From Roseiarcus sp050012775 (GTDB taxonomy: Bacteria > Pseudomonadota > Alphaproteobacteria > Rhizobiales > Beijerinckiaceae): a stretch of 64,000 nucleotides of DNA. The notes under the pieces were generated by a model that was given only the letters and a program-made list of their open reading frames with translations, made no database searches and had not been told where the DNA came from. Of the stretch, positions 33,694 to 42,768 are shown one piece after another. A program made the translations under genes and the position numbers. How positions within the stretch are numbered: position 1 is the stretch's first letter; each line of letters starts with the position of its first letter. The stretch spans positions 1-64,000 of the forward strand of contig JBEKGN010000007.1 in NCBI GenBank assembly GCA_050012775.1, written 5' to 3'.

Positions 33694-34781
33694 CGGGCGC
33701 CCCATTCCCACGAGAGGTGCAAGCGGTAGCGCGCGAGCACGTCCGCCGCGAGCACGCAGACCAGCAGCACGCCCTGAAAGGCGAGCGTCAGGTCGCCGGG
33801 CAGATGCATCGCGATCTGCGCGTCCTCGCCGCCGACGAACGTCAAGGCGAGCACCAGCCCGGCGATGAGAATGCCGACCGGCGACAGGCGGCCGAGAAAG
33901 GCGACGATGATGGCGGAAAAGCCGTAGCCCGGCGAAATCGAAGGCAGCAGCTGGCCGATCTTGCCCGACACTTCGACGACGCCGGCCAACCCCGCCAGCG
34001 CGCCCGAAATCATGAAAACGGAGATCGCGATCTTCTGATCGTCGAAGCCGCCGAAGCGCGCCGCGCGCGGCGACGAACCGGCCAGGCGCACGGAATAGCC
34101 GAACAGCGTCTTGGAAAAGACCAGCGCCGCGAAGGCGCCCGCCAGGGGGGCGAACAGCACGCCCAGATGCAACGAGCCGCCGTCGACGAGAAGGGGGAGG
34201 CTCGCCTCGGGATCGAAATTGACGGAGACCGGCAGGTTGTGGCCTTGCGGATCCTTCCAGGGTCCGCGCACCAGCCAATCCAGCGCGAGCTGGGCGACGT
34301 AAACCAGCATCAGGCTGGTCAGAATTTCCGAGACGTTGAGCCTGACGCGCAACAGCGCCGGAATCAGCGCGTAGAGCGCGCCGCCGATCGCGCCCAGGAT
34401 CATCATCGCCGGCAGGATCCACCAGCTTCCCAGGGCGCCCTGAAGCGCGCCGTCGTGCGTGAGCAGCCCGAGCCAGCCGCCGAGCGCGCCGCCGGCGATG
34501 AACTGGCCCTCGGCGCCGATGTTCCAGAAATTCGCGCGATAGCAGAAGGCCAGACCCGTCGCGATCAGCACCAGCGGCGTCGCTTTCACCGCGATCGCCT
34601 GCAGCGAATAGGATTGCGTCAACGGTTCGACGAAATAAACGGAGAAGGCGGTTCCCGGCGAACGCCCCATCAAGGCGACGACGCAGCCGCCGATCACGAT
34701 CGCCACCGCCATCGCCGCGACGGGCGCCACGACTTCGAGGATGCGCGAGCGCTGCGCGCGCGCGACGAGGTCAATGCGCAT
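33690..34781 (-). CDS. ABC transporter permease, nucleoside type (first permease)
   Basis: A 363-residue inner-membrane permease of the YufP type. It starts with a charged RIDLVARAQRS and a long helix, then ATPLVLIATGLAFCYRANFW, NIGAEGQFIAGGALGGWLGL, RVRLNVSEILTSLMLVYVAQ and SSPRAARFGGFDDQKIAISV. These blocks are characteristic of the permease paired with BMP binding proteins. It overlaps the ATPase gene by 11 bases at its start and the next permease by four at its end. Confidence 0.93.
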   Translation of the reverse strand: MRIDLVARAQRSRILEVVAPVAAMAVAIVIGGCVVALMGRSPGTAFSVYFVEPLTQSYSLQAIAVKATPLVLIATGLAFCYRANFWNIGAEGQFIAGGALGGWLGLLTHDGALQGALGSWWILPAMMILGAIGGALYALIPALLRVRLNVSEILTSLMLVYVAQLALDWLVRGPWKDPQGHNLPVSVNFDPEASLPLLVDGGSLHLGVLFAPLAGAFAALVFSKTLFGYSVRLAGSSPRAARFGGFDDQKIAISVFMISGALAGLAGVVEVSGKIGQLLPSISPGYGFSAIIVAFLGRLSPVGILIAGLVLALTFVGGEDAQIAMHLPGDLTLAFQGVLLVCVLAADVLARYRLHLSWEWGAR

Positions 34782-36333
34782 GATCGCCCTCGTCCATTCC
34801 CGCCATCAGCAGGCCGACCGCCTCGCGCGTCGTTTCGCGCGCAACGCGCGGCTCGGACAATCGCCCGGCATGAATGACCGCGATACGGTCGCTGATCTCG
34901 AAGAGTTCGTCGAGATCCTGGCTGATGACCAGCACCGCGACGCCTCGCGCGCTCAAATCCAGCAGCGCCTGACGGATCGCGGCCGACGCCAGGGCGTCGA
35001 CGCCCCAGGTCGGCTGGTTGACCACGAAAAGGCCCGGCTCGCTTAAAATTTCGCGCCCGACCACGAATTTCTGCAAATTGCCGCCCGAGAGCGTGCGCGC
35101 CAGGGGATCGGCGCCGGACTTGCGCACGTCGAAGGTCGCGACGACTTCGTTCGATTTGTCGAGCGCCTTGTTCGCGTCGATGAAACCGGCGTGCGTCATG
35201 CCGTTGGCGCCGTGTCCGGTCAGCACGATATTCTCGGAAAGCGTGAAATCGGGCGCCGCGGCGTGGCCGTTGCGCTCTTCGGGCACGAACGCCGCGCGCA
35301 GCGCGCGCCGGCGCATGATGCCGACGTCGCCGACCGGCTTGTCGTCGATGAGGATCGCCCCGGCCCTGCCGGCGATCAGTTCTCCCGAGAGATAGGCGAA
35401 AAGTTCCGACTGCCCGTTGCCCGCGACGCCAGCGACGCCGAGCACTTCGCCGCCGCGCACGGCGAGCGAAACGTCCTTGAGCGAAACCCCGTGCAACGAG
35501 GGGGACGGCGCGCTGAGATCGGAGACGACGAGGCGCGCCTTGCCCGGCCGATGGCCGCCTTGCGAGCGAACCTCCTTGATCTGCGCGCCGACCATCAGCG
35601 CCGCGAGCGAGCGCGCGGTCTCGGCGCGCGGATCGCAGGTTCCCACCACCTTGCCGAGTCTAAGGATGGTCGCGCGGTCGCACAGCCTCTTCACTTCCTC
35701 CAGGTGATGCGAAATATAGAGCAGCGCCCTGCCCTCGGCCTTGAGCTTCTCCAGCGTCTCGAAAAGCTTTTCCGATTCTTGCGGCGTCAGCACCGACGTC
35801 GGCTCGTCGAGAATGAGCGCCTTCGGGTCTTGCAGCAGGCAGCGCGCGATCTCGATGCGCTGGCGCTCGCCCGCCGAAAGCGAATAGACCGGCCGGTCCG
35901 GCTCCAGGGCGAAGCCGTAGGCGCGGGAAATTTCGGCGATGCGGGCCGGAATCGTCTCCAGCCGTTCCGAAGTCGGCAGCACGAGCGCGATGTTCTCGGC
36001 GACGGTCAAGTTGTCGAACAACGAAAAGTGCTGGAACACCATGCCGATGCCGAGCTCGCGCGCGGCGTTGGGATTGGCCAGCGTAATGGGCGCGCCCTCC
36101 CAGAGGATCTCGCCCTCGCTGGGACTCAACAGCCCGTAGAGCATCTTGACCAGCGTCGACTTGCCCGCGCCATTCTCCCCGAGCAGGGCGTGAATCTCCC
36201 CGCGCGCCAGGGCGAGATCGACGCGATCGTTGGCGACGAACGAGCCGAATCGCTTGGTGATGGCGCGCGCAGCCAATAGCGGCGCCGCTTGCGGAACGAT
36301 GCTCGACGAGGACGTGGCGGTCGCGGAGCTCAA
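34771..36333 (-). CDS. ABC transporter ATP-binding protein, double-domain (nucleoside/sugar type)
   Basis: A 520-residue ATPase with two nucleotide-binding domains, as in YufO/RbsA. Domain 1 has Walker A GENGAGKST, Q-loop FQHFSLFDNL, signature LSAGERQRIEI and Walker B ALILDEPTSVL. Domain 2 is degenerate: GVAGNGQSE replaces Walker A, with LSGGNLQKFVVGREI as signature and LFVVNQPTWGVD as Walker B, the family norm. The frame is open further upstream. I chose the TTG at 36333 (LSSATATSSSS), which follows GAGGAA; a later start is also possible. It is the first gene of the four-gene operon. Confidence 0.92.
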   Translation of the reverse strand: MSSATATSSSSIVPQAAPLLAARAITKRFGSFVANDRVDLALARGEIHALLGENGAGKSTLVKMLYGLLSPSEGEILWEGAPITLANPNAARELGIGMVFQHFSLFDNLTVAENIALVLPTSERLETIPARIAEISRAYGFALEPDRPVYSLSAGERQRIEIARCLLQDPKALILDEPTSVLTPQESEKLFETLEKLKAEGRALLYISHHLEEVKRLCDRATILRLGKVVGTCDPRAETARSLAALMVGAQIKEVRSQGGHRPGKARLVVSDLSAPSPSLHGVSLKDVSLAVRGGEVLGVAGVAGNGQSELFAYLSGELIAGRAGAILIDDKPVGDVGIMRRRALRAAFVPEERNGHAAAPDFTLSENIVLTGHGANGMTHAGFIDANKALDKSNEVVATFDVRKSGADPLARTLSGGNLQKFVVGREILSEPGLFVVNQPTWGVDALASAAIRQALLDLSARGVAVLVISQDLDELFEISDRIAVIHAGRLSEPRVARETTREAVGLLMAGMDEGDHAH

Positions 36334-36498
36334 GCATTCCTCCTCGCGTCGCGCCAACGTTCCTCCGACGCGCGTACGCAAACCCATCCTAACCGTATCG
36401 GCGGCTTTGGCTAGGCGCGGGCGCGTCTGATTTGATCGCGGCGCGCTAAAGGATTTACTCAGGAATTCGCAAGATACGCCGGCGCCGATCGCGGCCCT

Positions 36499-37470
36499 TC
36501 AGGGAACGAGAACCAACGAGGCCGTCGTCTGGCGCGCCTCCAAGGCGGCGTGGAGGCGCGCGGCCTCGGCCAGCGGCGCGCGCGCCGCGACGGCGATCTT
36601 GACGTCGCCGGAGGAGACGACGGCGAACAGATCGCGCGCCATTTTGTCGAGCCGCGCGCGATCGGCCAGGAATGTGAACAAGGTCGGCCGCGTCGCGAAC
36701 AGCGAGCCCTTCTGCGCGAGCAGGGCGAGATTGAAGGACTCGATGCCGCCGGACGCCGATCCGTAGCTCGCGAACATGCCGAACGGCCGGAGGCAGTCGA
36801 GCGAAGCGGGGAAGGTCGCCTTGCCGACCCCGTCGTAGACGACGTGGCACTTGGCGCCCTTGGTGATTTCGCCGACGCGGACGGCGAAGTCCTCCTCGCG
36901 GTACAGAATGACGTGCTTGGCGCCGGCCTTCTTGGCGAGCTTGGCCTTGTCCGGCGAGCCGACCGTGCCGATCACGGTCGCGCCGAGCGCCTTGCCCCAT
37001 TGGCACAGGATTTGGCCGACGCCGCCCGCGGCCGCGTGCACGAGAATCGTGTCGCCCGCCTTCACCTTGTAGGTCTGACGCAACAGATATTGCGCGGTGA
37101 GGCCCTTGAGCATCATCGCCGCGCCGGTTTCATACGAAATCGCCTTGGGCAGCTTGACGAGGTGCTTGACCTCGACGTTGCGCTCCTCGGCGTAGGAACC
37201 GAGCGTGGAGGCGTAGGCGACGCGGTCGCCGGGCTTGAAATCCTTGACGCCCTTGCCCACTGCGACGATTTCGCCGGCCCCCTCGTTGCCGGGGGTAAAG
37301 GGGCGCGGCGGCGGCGGATAGAAACCCGAGCGATAATAGACGTCGAGATAATTGACGCCGATCGCGTGATGGCGCACGCGCGCTTCTCCGGGCCCCGGCG
37401 GCGGGATCTCGATATCCTCGAGGCGCATGACGTCAGGCGCCCCGGTGTGGTGGATGCGAATCGCGCGCAT
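36499..37470 (-). CDS. Quinone oxidoreductase (zeta-crystallin-like MDR)
   Basis: A 323-residue NADPH:quinone oxidoreductase of the zinc-less medium-chain dehydrogenase family. It has VRHHAIGVNYLDVYYRSGFY (about 30-50), TPGNEGAGEIVAVGKGVKDF, and the NADPH-binding LVHAAAGGVGQILCQWGKAL (about 140-160), then VVYDGVGKATFPASLDCLRP. This fits QorA-type enzymes that reduce quinones by one electron. The ATG at 37470 was chosen; the upstream extension has no family similarity. It is monocistronic, ahead of the tRNA-Glu locus. Confidence 0.93.
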   Translation of the reverse strand: MRAIRIHHTGAPDVMRLEDIEIPPPGPGEARVRHHAIGVNYLDVYYRSGFYPPPPRPFTPGNEGAGEIVAVGKGVKDFKPGDRVAYASTLGSYAEERNVEVKHLVKLPKAISYETGAAMMLKGLTAQYLLRQTYKVKAGDTILVHAAAGGVGQILCQWGKALGATVIGTVGSPDKAKLAKKAGAKHVILYREEDFAVRVGEITKGAKCHVVYDGVGKATFPASLDCLRPFGMFASYGSASGGIESFNLALLAQKGSLFATRPTLFTFLADRARLDKMARDLFAVVSSGDVKIAVAARAPLAEAARLHAALEARQTTASLVLVP

Positions 37471-37719
37471 GGCTGATCTCCCGCCTGAAACGCGCCATGA
37501 TTGTCCTGCGGGGCGGCGCGCGCAAGTCGGCGACAACGAAAAAGCGTTGGAAAACCGCCCTTTCCACCCCTTCGCAGCCATTTCGCGTCAAATGTCGCGC
37601 GTAAACCGCTGGAAAAGGAAGCCGGGAGAATTGATGCTCGAATTCGTCCTCCCGGCCTTGCCAGCCTCGCCGGACGACTTTATAGCAGGCGCGTTCCGGC
37701 TGAGCCGAAACGCCGGCCA

Positions 37720-37795
37720 GCGCCCATCGTCTAGCGGTCCAGGACGTCGCCCTTTCACGGCGAAAACAGGGGTTCGATTCCCCTTGGGCGCGCCA
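37720..37795 (+). tRNA. tRNA-Glu (UUC)
   Basis: A complete 76-base cloverleaf with encoded CCA. The acceptor arms GCGCCCA (37720-37726) and TGGGCGC (37785-37791) pair fully. The anticodon stem TCGCC/GGCGA encloses CTTTCAC, with anticodon TTC at 37754-37756. The T-arm is GGGG-TTCGATT-CCCC. The sequence just after CCA resembles the right half of a repeat found again at 40.3 kb, so this may have been an integration site. Confidence 0.97.
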
Positions 37796-37830
37796 TTTCC
37801 GACGCCACTCTGGATACGTGTGCGAACACC
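37784..37830. repeat. Att-like repeat, copy at the tRNA-Glu 3' end
   Basis: From the tRNA 3' end (GGGCGCGCCA) through CCACTC and GATA to TGCGAACACC, the sequence matches the right half of the copy at 40330-40370: 33 of 42 bases by hand alignment with no gaps. It lacks the left half seen in the other two copies. Confidence 0.65.
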
Positions 37831-37989
37831 ACCATCTCGACGCACGCTGGCATAAGGCCGTAATCTGGCGCTGACGTCCCACAACGCGCGCGGGTGGTGG
37901 CATTGGCCGACGTGTCCAAACCACTTGTCACTTTAGCGGCTCGCGAAGCCGTCCGGCTTCCGCCAATGCTTCCGCCGCGCCCCCTTCGC

Positions 37990-38736
37990 TCAGCTCTGGA
38001 TCGGGCGCAGCGCGGCTTCGAGCGCATGCAACCGCGCCAAGCCGGCGGCGTCGCCCTTGCCGAACGGCTCCTCGCACAAGGTGACGAGCACAGCGCCGTC
38101 GGCGAGGGTCTCGACTGCGACGTCGGCGGGATATTTCGCCCGCGCGGCGAGGTTGGGCGGCAGGTAGGTGATCCAGCCAATGCGGGGCTCGAGCGTTCGC
38201 TCCCCGCCGGCCCAACTCGAATCAGGGATTTTTTGCGGATCGAAGAAAGTAAGCGTCGCGCTCATTTCCGCCGGCCGCCAAACCTCGCGTGCGAATTTCA
38301 TCAGCGGTCTCAGCTCTGACGCGCGCCAAGGGCGGCCCGTGGATGGACGCACGTCCGAGAGACCCATTTCAATAGAATTGCTTCGCGCCGGGTCCCCGTA
38401 TGCGCCAATATAGCAGCGGGTGACCGCGACGCTCGCCTCGCGAAAGTCATAAGGCGGAGGCCCGGCGTGGCCGCCCCAGATGTAGCTTCCGCGCTCCGGC
38501 CAAGGGTCCGACGGCAAATCGTAGCGCATCACGTTTTCAATCAGCAGCCGTTTCGCCTCGCCTTCGCTGAGCGGGACGGGGACCGTCTGCTCTTTGGTCT
38601 CGGGCGAGGCGACCCAGCTGCGATAGACCGGGTCGAAGTCCGGCAGGCCGTTGACGAAGCGCGAAAGTCGGCGCGCGTCGTCCGCCTGCGACGGATGGCG
38701 CGATCTCCAATAGAAGTCGAGATGTAGAATCGTCAT
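37990..38736 (-). CDS. Imm52-like immunity protein
   Basis: A 248-residue soluble protein matching the Imm52 immunity-family pattern as I remember it: an N-terminal FYWRSRHPSQADDARRLSRF (about 8-27), then VAVTRCYIGAYGDPARSNSI followed by an E-M-G-L strand (about 103-126), and WITYLPPNL late. Imm52 proteins neutralise Tox-REase-5 nucleases; one such toxin is encoded 13 bases upstream in the same operon. No signal peptide, as expected for a cytoplasmic immunity protein. Assignment rests on pattern and context. Confidence 0.75.
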   Translation of the reverse strand: MTILHLDFYWRSRHPSQADDARRLSRFVNGLPDFDPVYRSWVASPETKEQTVPVPLSEGEAKRLLIENVMRYDLPSDPWPERGSYIWGGHAGPPPYDFREASVAVTRCYIGAYGDPARSNSIEMGLSDVRPSTGRPWRASELRPLMKFAREVWRPAEMSATLTFFDPQKIPDSSWAGGERTLEPRIGWITYLPPNLAARAKYPADVAVETLADGAVLVTLCEEPFGKGDAAGLARLHALEAALRPIQS

Positions 38737-38749
38737 CGCGGGTGTCCCC

Positions 38750-40129
38750 TCAGTTCGGATCGTAGACGACCGTCACGACCAACCGTTCGGGCAACTTCAG
38801 GCCATCCCTGATCTTTGTCAGTCCGCGATAGCCCTTCTCGGTTTGCGCGTGCCAGTCCACCGAGCGGCCCGCGGCGAGCGCCGCTTCCGCTTGGTTCAAC
38901 ATCTGAATCTTCGGGTTGTTTTCCGGCTTGATCCACCAGTACACATCGTCGTTCTTGTCGAACATGAAGTCGATGTCCGCCTTGGCCTCGAGCAGGAGAC
39001 CTGTAGGCGGATCGCACCCGTCAAAGAACAGGCCGCCGAACCAGATCGCCAGCGGATAAACCAATCCGCTGACGTATTGCTGATAGGCGATCGAATTGGC
39101 CGACGTCGTCGTCCTCGGCTCGTTCGTCGGCTCAGGGCAGAGCCTGGGCTCTTGATCTTCAGCGATCGGCGCGGCGACCGGTTCGTCGTCCTTGCCGCGC
39201 AGATCGGCGACGGCGCGGTCGAGGGCGCCGACCGTGGCGACCAGGGTCTGTCGCCCGTCGGGGCCGCTGACGATCCTCGCGACGGCGCGGCCGTCTCGGT
39301 CGAAGACGAAGCCGTTTGGCGCCGCGCCGCCGACGGCCAGGGTTCGCCATTGGCCGTCGACGAGGACCCTGAGGGTGACCGCGGTTGCGCTTTCGTCGTG
39401 CGCCCAGCGATAGGCGATGTCGGGACGGCCGGGGATGCGGCCCTCCTCGACGATGCGGTTGTCGCTCGGCACGAAGATCGCGTCGAACAGGATCGTCGCG
39501 GCGGAGAAGCGGGCGGCCAATGTCGCCAGCCCGCGCAAAGCGGTCGCGGACAGGTCTTCGGCGAGCAGCGAGCCGGCGCCGGCGGCCGGCGCGGGCGCGA
39601 CAAAGGCGAGCGCCGCGCCGCCGGGCGCGGGCGCGCCCGCCGCGGGGCGCGAACCGGGCTTCGGCTCATCCGTCGCCGCCGCGCCGGCCGTCGGCGCGAA
39701 CCAGCCGGGGTTCGGCGGCGCGCCGGTTCGCGGGTGCTTGTCGTCCCAGTCGGCGTCGGCCTTCAGCAGGCCGCAGGCGACGAGTTCGCGGGCAAGGCGC
39801 CGTTTTTCCAGTTCGCCGGATCGGCCGCCGGCCGCGCCCGGGGGATCGGGGAGCTGCAGCAACAACGTGATGATCTGGGCGCGGGCGAGTTCGCCGTTGG
39901 TCAACGCGGCGGCGAGAGCCTCGAGCCCTCTGCGCTTGGACCCGAAGTCGACCGGGAAGCCATAGTGTTTGGCGAGCTCGCGGCTGACGACGCTTTCGTC
40001 GCGCGACGTCCACGCGCCGTTCGGGTCGCGCGCCAGCAACGCGACGCCGCCGACCCGCGGCCCGTCGCCGTCGCACGCGACCCCGCCGGCGCTGAGCCGG
40101 AAAAATCGCGCGAACGATAGGTCGCCCAT
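38750..40129 (-). CDS. Toxin with C-terminal Tox-REase-5-like nuclease domain
   Basis: A 459-residue modular toxin candidate. Residues 1-130 form a soluble N-terminal region ending at a KHPRTGAPPNPGWFAP motif (131-146). An Ala/Pro linker follows, then a beta-rich middle (about 240-300). The C-terminal domain (about 345-459) resembles Tox-REase-5: AYQQYVSGLVYPLAIWFGG, then the restriction-fold active site D370 and E381-A-K383 in FDGCDPPTGLLLEAKAD. It would cut DNA. The ATG at 40129 gives MGDLSFARFF; 19 codons upstream are possible but unlikely. There is no signal peptide. The next gene encodes the Imm52-like partner. Delivery route unknown; no type VI genes are in the window. Confidence 0.75.
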   Translation of the reverse strand: MGDLSFARFFRLSAGGVACDGDGPRVGGVALLARDPNGAWTSRDESVVSRELAKHYGFPVDFGSKRRGLEALAAALTNGELARAQIITLLLQLPDPPGAAGGRSGELEKRRLARELVACGLLKADADWDDKHPRTGAPPNPGWFAPTAGAAATDEPKPGSRPAAGAPAPGGAALAFVAPAPAAGAGSLLAEDLSATALRGLATLAARFSAATILFDAIFVPSDNRIVEEGRIPGRPDIAYRWAHDESATAVTLRVLVDGQWRTLAVGGAAPNGFVFDRDGRAVARIVSGPDGRQTLVATVGALDRAVADLRGKDDEPVAAPIAEDQEPRLCPEPTNEPRTTTSANSIAYQQYVSGLVYPLAIWFGGLFFDGCDPPTGLLLEAKADIDFMFDKNDDVYWWIKPENNPKIQMLNQAEAALAAGRSVDWHAQTEKGYRGLTKIRDGLKLPERLVVTVVYDPN

Positions 40130-40684
40130 CTCATGCTCCGCCTGAATTCTGAAATTCAGGAGAACATAAGAGGAACAGCTTGGCAAGCTCTTATGCGGAC
40201 GTTCTCGCGCGGCGCTTCGTCGCGGCCGCCGACAACCACGGCGACAGGCTCACGTCTGCGAACGCCACGTTGATTACGCTACATAGCAATTTCAATGACA
40301 TAGGTGTTCGCAGTTTTGTCCTGAACGGCGCGCCAAATCCAACACCACTCAAGATAAGACTGCGAACACCGGTCCGACGAAGCGACGGCATTCGGCCTGA
40401 GGACACCGCGTCATTGACCGTCCAATTGCTCCCGGCGAGACCTCCACCATACTGCACGATCCCACTTTCCCCAGAATCCGCATCACGTGGAATTCTCGTC
40501 GCGCCGAGATAGGCGCCACTTGGTCCGAGCGGTCGAACGAGGGGCGGGAGCCATCTTTTGTCGATCTCTACTCCAAGGGGGTCATCGCGAAGAGTATTGG
40601 CATTGGTTGACGCGGCTTCGGGCGCGGTGATCCTATCCGATCAATCGGCAAACTCGCACAGGCGATTCGCGGAGACCGGCGGCG
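40130..40684. other. 555 bp without a supported gene; contains an imperfect palindromic repeat
   Basis: Short frames here read similar peptides on both strands (GVRSFVLNGAP and GVRSLILSGVG) because the DNA is a large imperfect inverted repeat, not because of coding. Apart from the repeat at 40289-40370 I see no gene, RNA or clear promoter. The toxin promoter should lie in its left end. Confidence 0.55.
40289..40370. repeat. Att-like / MITE-like element, full copy
   Basis: The outer arms GGTGTTCGCAG (40303-40313) and CTGCGAACACC (40360-40370) are perfect 11-bp inverted repeats, with imperfect pairing continuing inward. The centre is GGCGCGCCAAA. The left half is 44/49 identical to 42991-43039, and the right half resembles the tRNA-Glu 3' flank. 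No transposase or integrase gene is nearby. Confidence 0.75.
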
Positions 40685-41092
40685 ATGGCCAACCAGCAGC
40701 GGGTGTGGATGCGGGTTCGGCGACTCTCCCGAGAGGAGAGGGACGACATCGCCGCGGCGTGCCGACGCTTCATCGACGAGCGTTTGAAGCCGCGGTTCCT
40801 GGGCGAGATTCGGCCGACGGAATTCAACTATCCCGTCGATCTGCACGGTCGATGGCGCGGCCGATCGTACAGCTTCCTGACCCGCTACCGGTCTGGCTTC
40901 GCCGAGAACCTCGGCGCGGAATTCGATGCGCCTTTTGCACGTCTCGACCATGTCGAGGAAAAGCTCGACCGCCTCTTGTTCGACGTGATGTGGCCGCGCC
41001 ACTCTGGCCGGTTCTGGCCTCTGCGCTCGGACATGACGCTCGAAGAGGCGTTCGCGATCATCGAGAAGGAAGGGCTCCTGTGGCCGACCTGA
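40685..41092 (+). CDS. Small protein coupled to the SWIM zinc-finger gene
   Basis: A 135-residue soluble protein: RDDIAAACRRFIDERLKPRF, LHGRWRGRSYSFLTRYRSGF and HVEEKLDRLLFDVMWPRHSG, then RFWPLRSDMTLEEAF. Recognition is weak; the pattern recalls DUF3024-like proteins but I would not assign it. It overlaps the start of the SWIM gene by 13 bases, so the two are translationally coupled and probably act together. No signal peptide or membrane segment. Function unknown. Confidence 0.7.
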   Translation: MANQQRVWMRVRRLSREERDDIAAACRRFIDERLKPRFLGEIRPTEFNYPVDLHGRWRGRSYSFLTRYRSGFAENLGAEFDAPFARLDHVEEKLDRLLFDVMWPRHSGRFWPLRSDMTLEEAFAIIEKEGLLWPT

Positions 41093-42768
41093 AGTCCGCG
41101 CGAACTGCGCCGCGGTTCGACGTCGCAACGCTTGAGAACCTCGCCGGCGCCGGTTTCGCGCGCGGCGAGGCCTATTGGCGCGAAGGCCGGGTGCGTCGCC
41201 TGGTCTGCGCGGAACCGCGGGTCACGGCGGTCGTCGAGGGCGGCCAAGCCTATCGGGTGACGCTCGCTGGCGCCGGTCAGGAGATCAGCGGCGACTGCGA
41301 GTGCCCTGCCGCGGAAAGTTTCGGCTTCTGCAAGCACATGGTCGCGACCGCGCTCGCCGCCAACGCCGCGGGTGGGGACGTTTCGGGCGCCGAAAATCCG
41401 CTGGCGCGCATTCGCGCCTATTTGCAAGCGTCGAGCGTCGATGCGCTCGTCGCGCTCATCCTCGAAACTGCCGAGCGCGACGAGGCGCTGATGCGCCACC
41501 TCGATCTCGCCTCTGCGAGCGTTGGAGCCGACGACGCGACGCTCGAAGAGCGGCTACGCGCCGCCCTCGACGACGCGATCGAATCTCGTGGCTATGTCGG
41601 CTATTCCCAGGCGCGCGACTGGGCCGCGGGCGTCGACGAAGCGCTCGACGCGATCGAGGAACTCTCGGACGGGCCGCGCGCTGCGATCGGATTGCGGCTT
41701 GCCGAATATGCGATCGGCGCCCTCGAAAAAGCCCTCAATAGCATCGACGATTCCTCCGGGCATTGTGGCGGCCTCATCGAGCGGGCGGCGGACATCCACT
41801 TGGCCTCTGCGCGCGCGGCCCCACCGCAACGCGTCGCTTTCGCGCGCGAACTGTTCGCGCGCGAGATGGCCAGTGACCACGACGCCTGGTTTGGCGCCGC
41901 GCGCCGCTACGCCGACGTGCTCGGCGACGTCGGGCTCGCGGAATATCGCCGCCTCGCCGAAGACGCTTGGGCGAAGCTTCCGGCGCGCTCGGGACGCTCC
42001 CGGGAGCCCATACGCGACGGCGACGCGTACCGGCGGCTTTCGGGAATCGTCGATTTCTTTGTCGAGCGCGATGGCAATGTCGACGCGCGCATCGCCTTGC
42101 GCGCCAAGAACCTTTCGTCGTCCTGGTCCTATTGCGACCTTGCGGAGTTCTGCCGGAAAGCCGGACGCGCCACGGAGGCCCTGCACTGGGCGGAGGAGGG
42201 TCTGTGGACATTCGAGGACGAACGGCCCGATGCGCGGCTCGTCGACGTGGCCATTGCGCTGATGACGGAGGCGGGCCGGAAGGCGGATGCGATCACTGTG
42301 GCGCGAAGCACGTTTGAGAAAGAGCCCAGCCTGAGCGCATACCGCCGCTGGCGCAAGCTTGCGGGCGAGGCTGCGCGTGAAACGGCCGTCGCCCTTCTCG
42401 AAACGCGCGCTCGGAAGGCGCAGCCCACGGCGTGGAGCCATTCGGGCGATCTCCTCATCGACGTACTAATGGAAGAGATGGATTGGACGGCCGCTTGGCG
42501 CGCGGTCGCTCGCGGGGGCGCCTCACCCGACGCGCAAATGCGTCTTGCCCGGGCAAGCGACCGCGCGCATCCACAGGAAGCCGCGGAGGTCTTCCGGCGC
42601 GAGGTCGACCGGCTCGTCGAAGGCGGTACGGCCGGGGGCTACGAAGAAGCCGCCAAGCTCGTAAAGCGCATGGCGGCCTTGCAGAGCATGACGACGCAGG
42701 CGGCCTGGGTCGCGCAACTGAAAACGCGCTTCGCGCGCAAGCGCAATTTCATGAAGCTTCTGACCTGA
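41080..42768 (+). CDS. SWIM zinc-finger protein with long helical-repeat C-terminus
   Basis: A 562-residue protein. The N-terminal SWIM finger has Cys73-x-Cys75 and Cys84-x-His86 (SGDCECPAAESFGFCKHMVA), a zinc site associated with DNA or protein binding. The remaining 450 residues are helical, TPR/HEAT-like, with a DUF6880-type flavour (YRRWRKLAGEAARETAVALL). The frame is open from 40558, but the GTG at 41080 follows AAGGAAGGG and overlaps the preceding gene in the usual coupled way. It may take part in a DNA- or replication-related process; the function is not established. Confidence 0.8.
   Translation: MADLKSARTAPRFDVATLENLAGAGFARGEAYWREGRVRRLVCAEPRVTAVVEGGQAYRVTLAGAGQEISGDCECPAAESFGFCKHMVATALAANAAGGDVSGAENPLARIRAYLQASSVDALVALILETAERDEALMRHLDLASASVGADDATLEERLRAALDDAIESRGYVGYSQARDWAAGVDEALDAIEELSDGPRAAIGLRLAEYAIGALEKALNSIDDSSGHCGGLIERAADIHLASARAAPPQRVAFARELFAREMASDHDAWFGAARRYADVLGDVGLAEYRRLAEDAWAKLPARSGRSREPIRDGDAYRRLSGIVDFFVERDGNVDARIALRAKNLSSSWSYCDLAEFCRKAGRATEALHWAEEGLWTFEDERPDARLVDVAIALMTEAGRKADAITVARSTFEKEPSLSAYRRWRKLAGEAARETAVALLETRARKAQPTAWSHSGDLLIDVLMEEMDWTAAWRAVARGGASPDAQMRLARASDRAHPQEAAEVFRREVDRLVEGGTAGGYEEAAKLVKRMAALQSMTTQAAWVAQLKTRFARKRNFMKLLT

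Noticed and set aside
40180..40512. Similar short peptides readable on both strands at 40.2-40.5 kb and 42.8-43.3 kb
   Set aside because: The similarity comes from repeated, partly palindromic DNA, not from a conserved gene.
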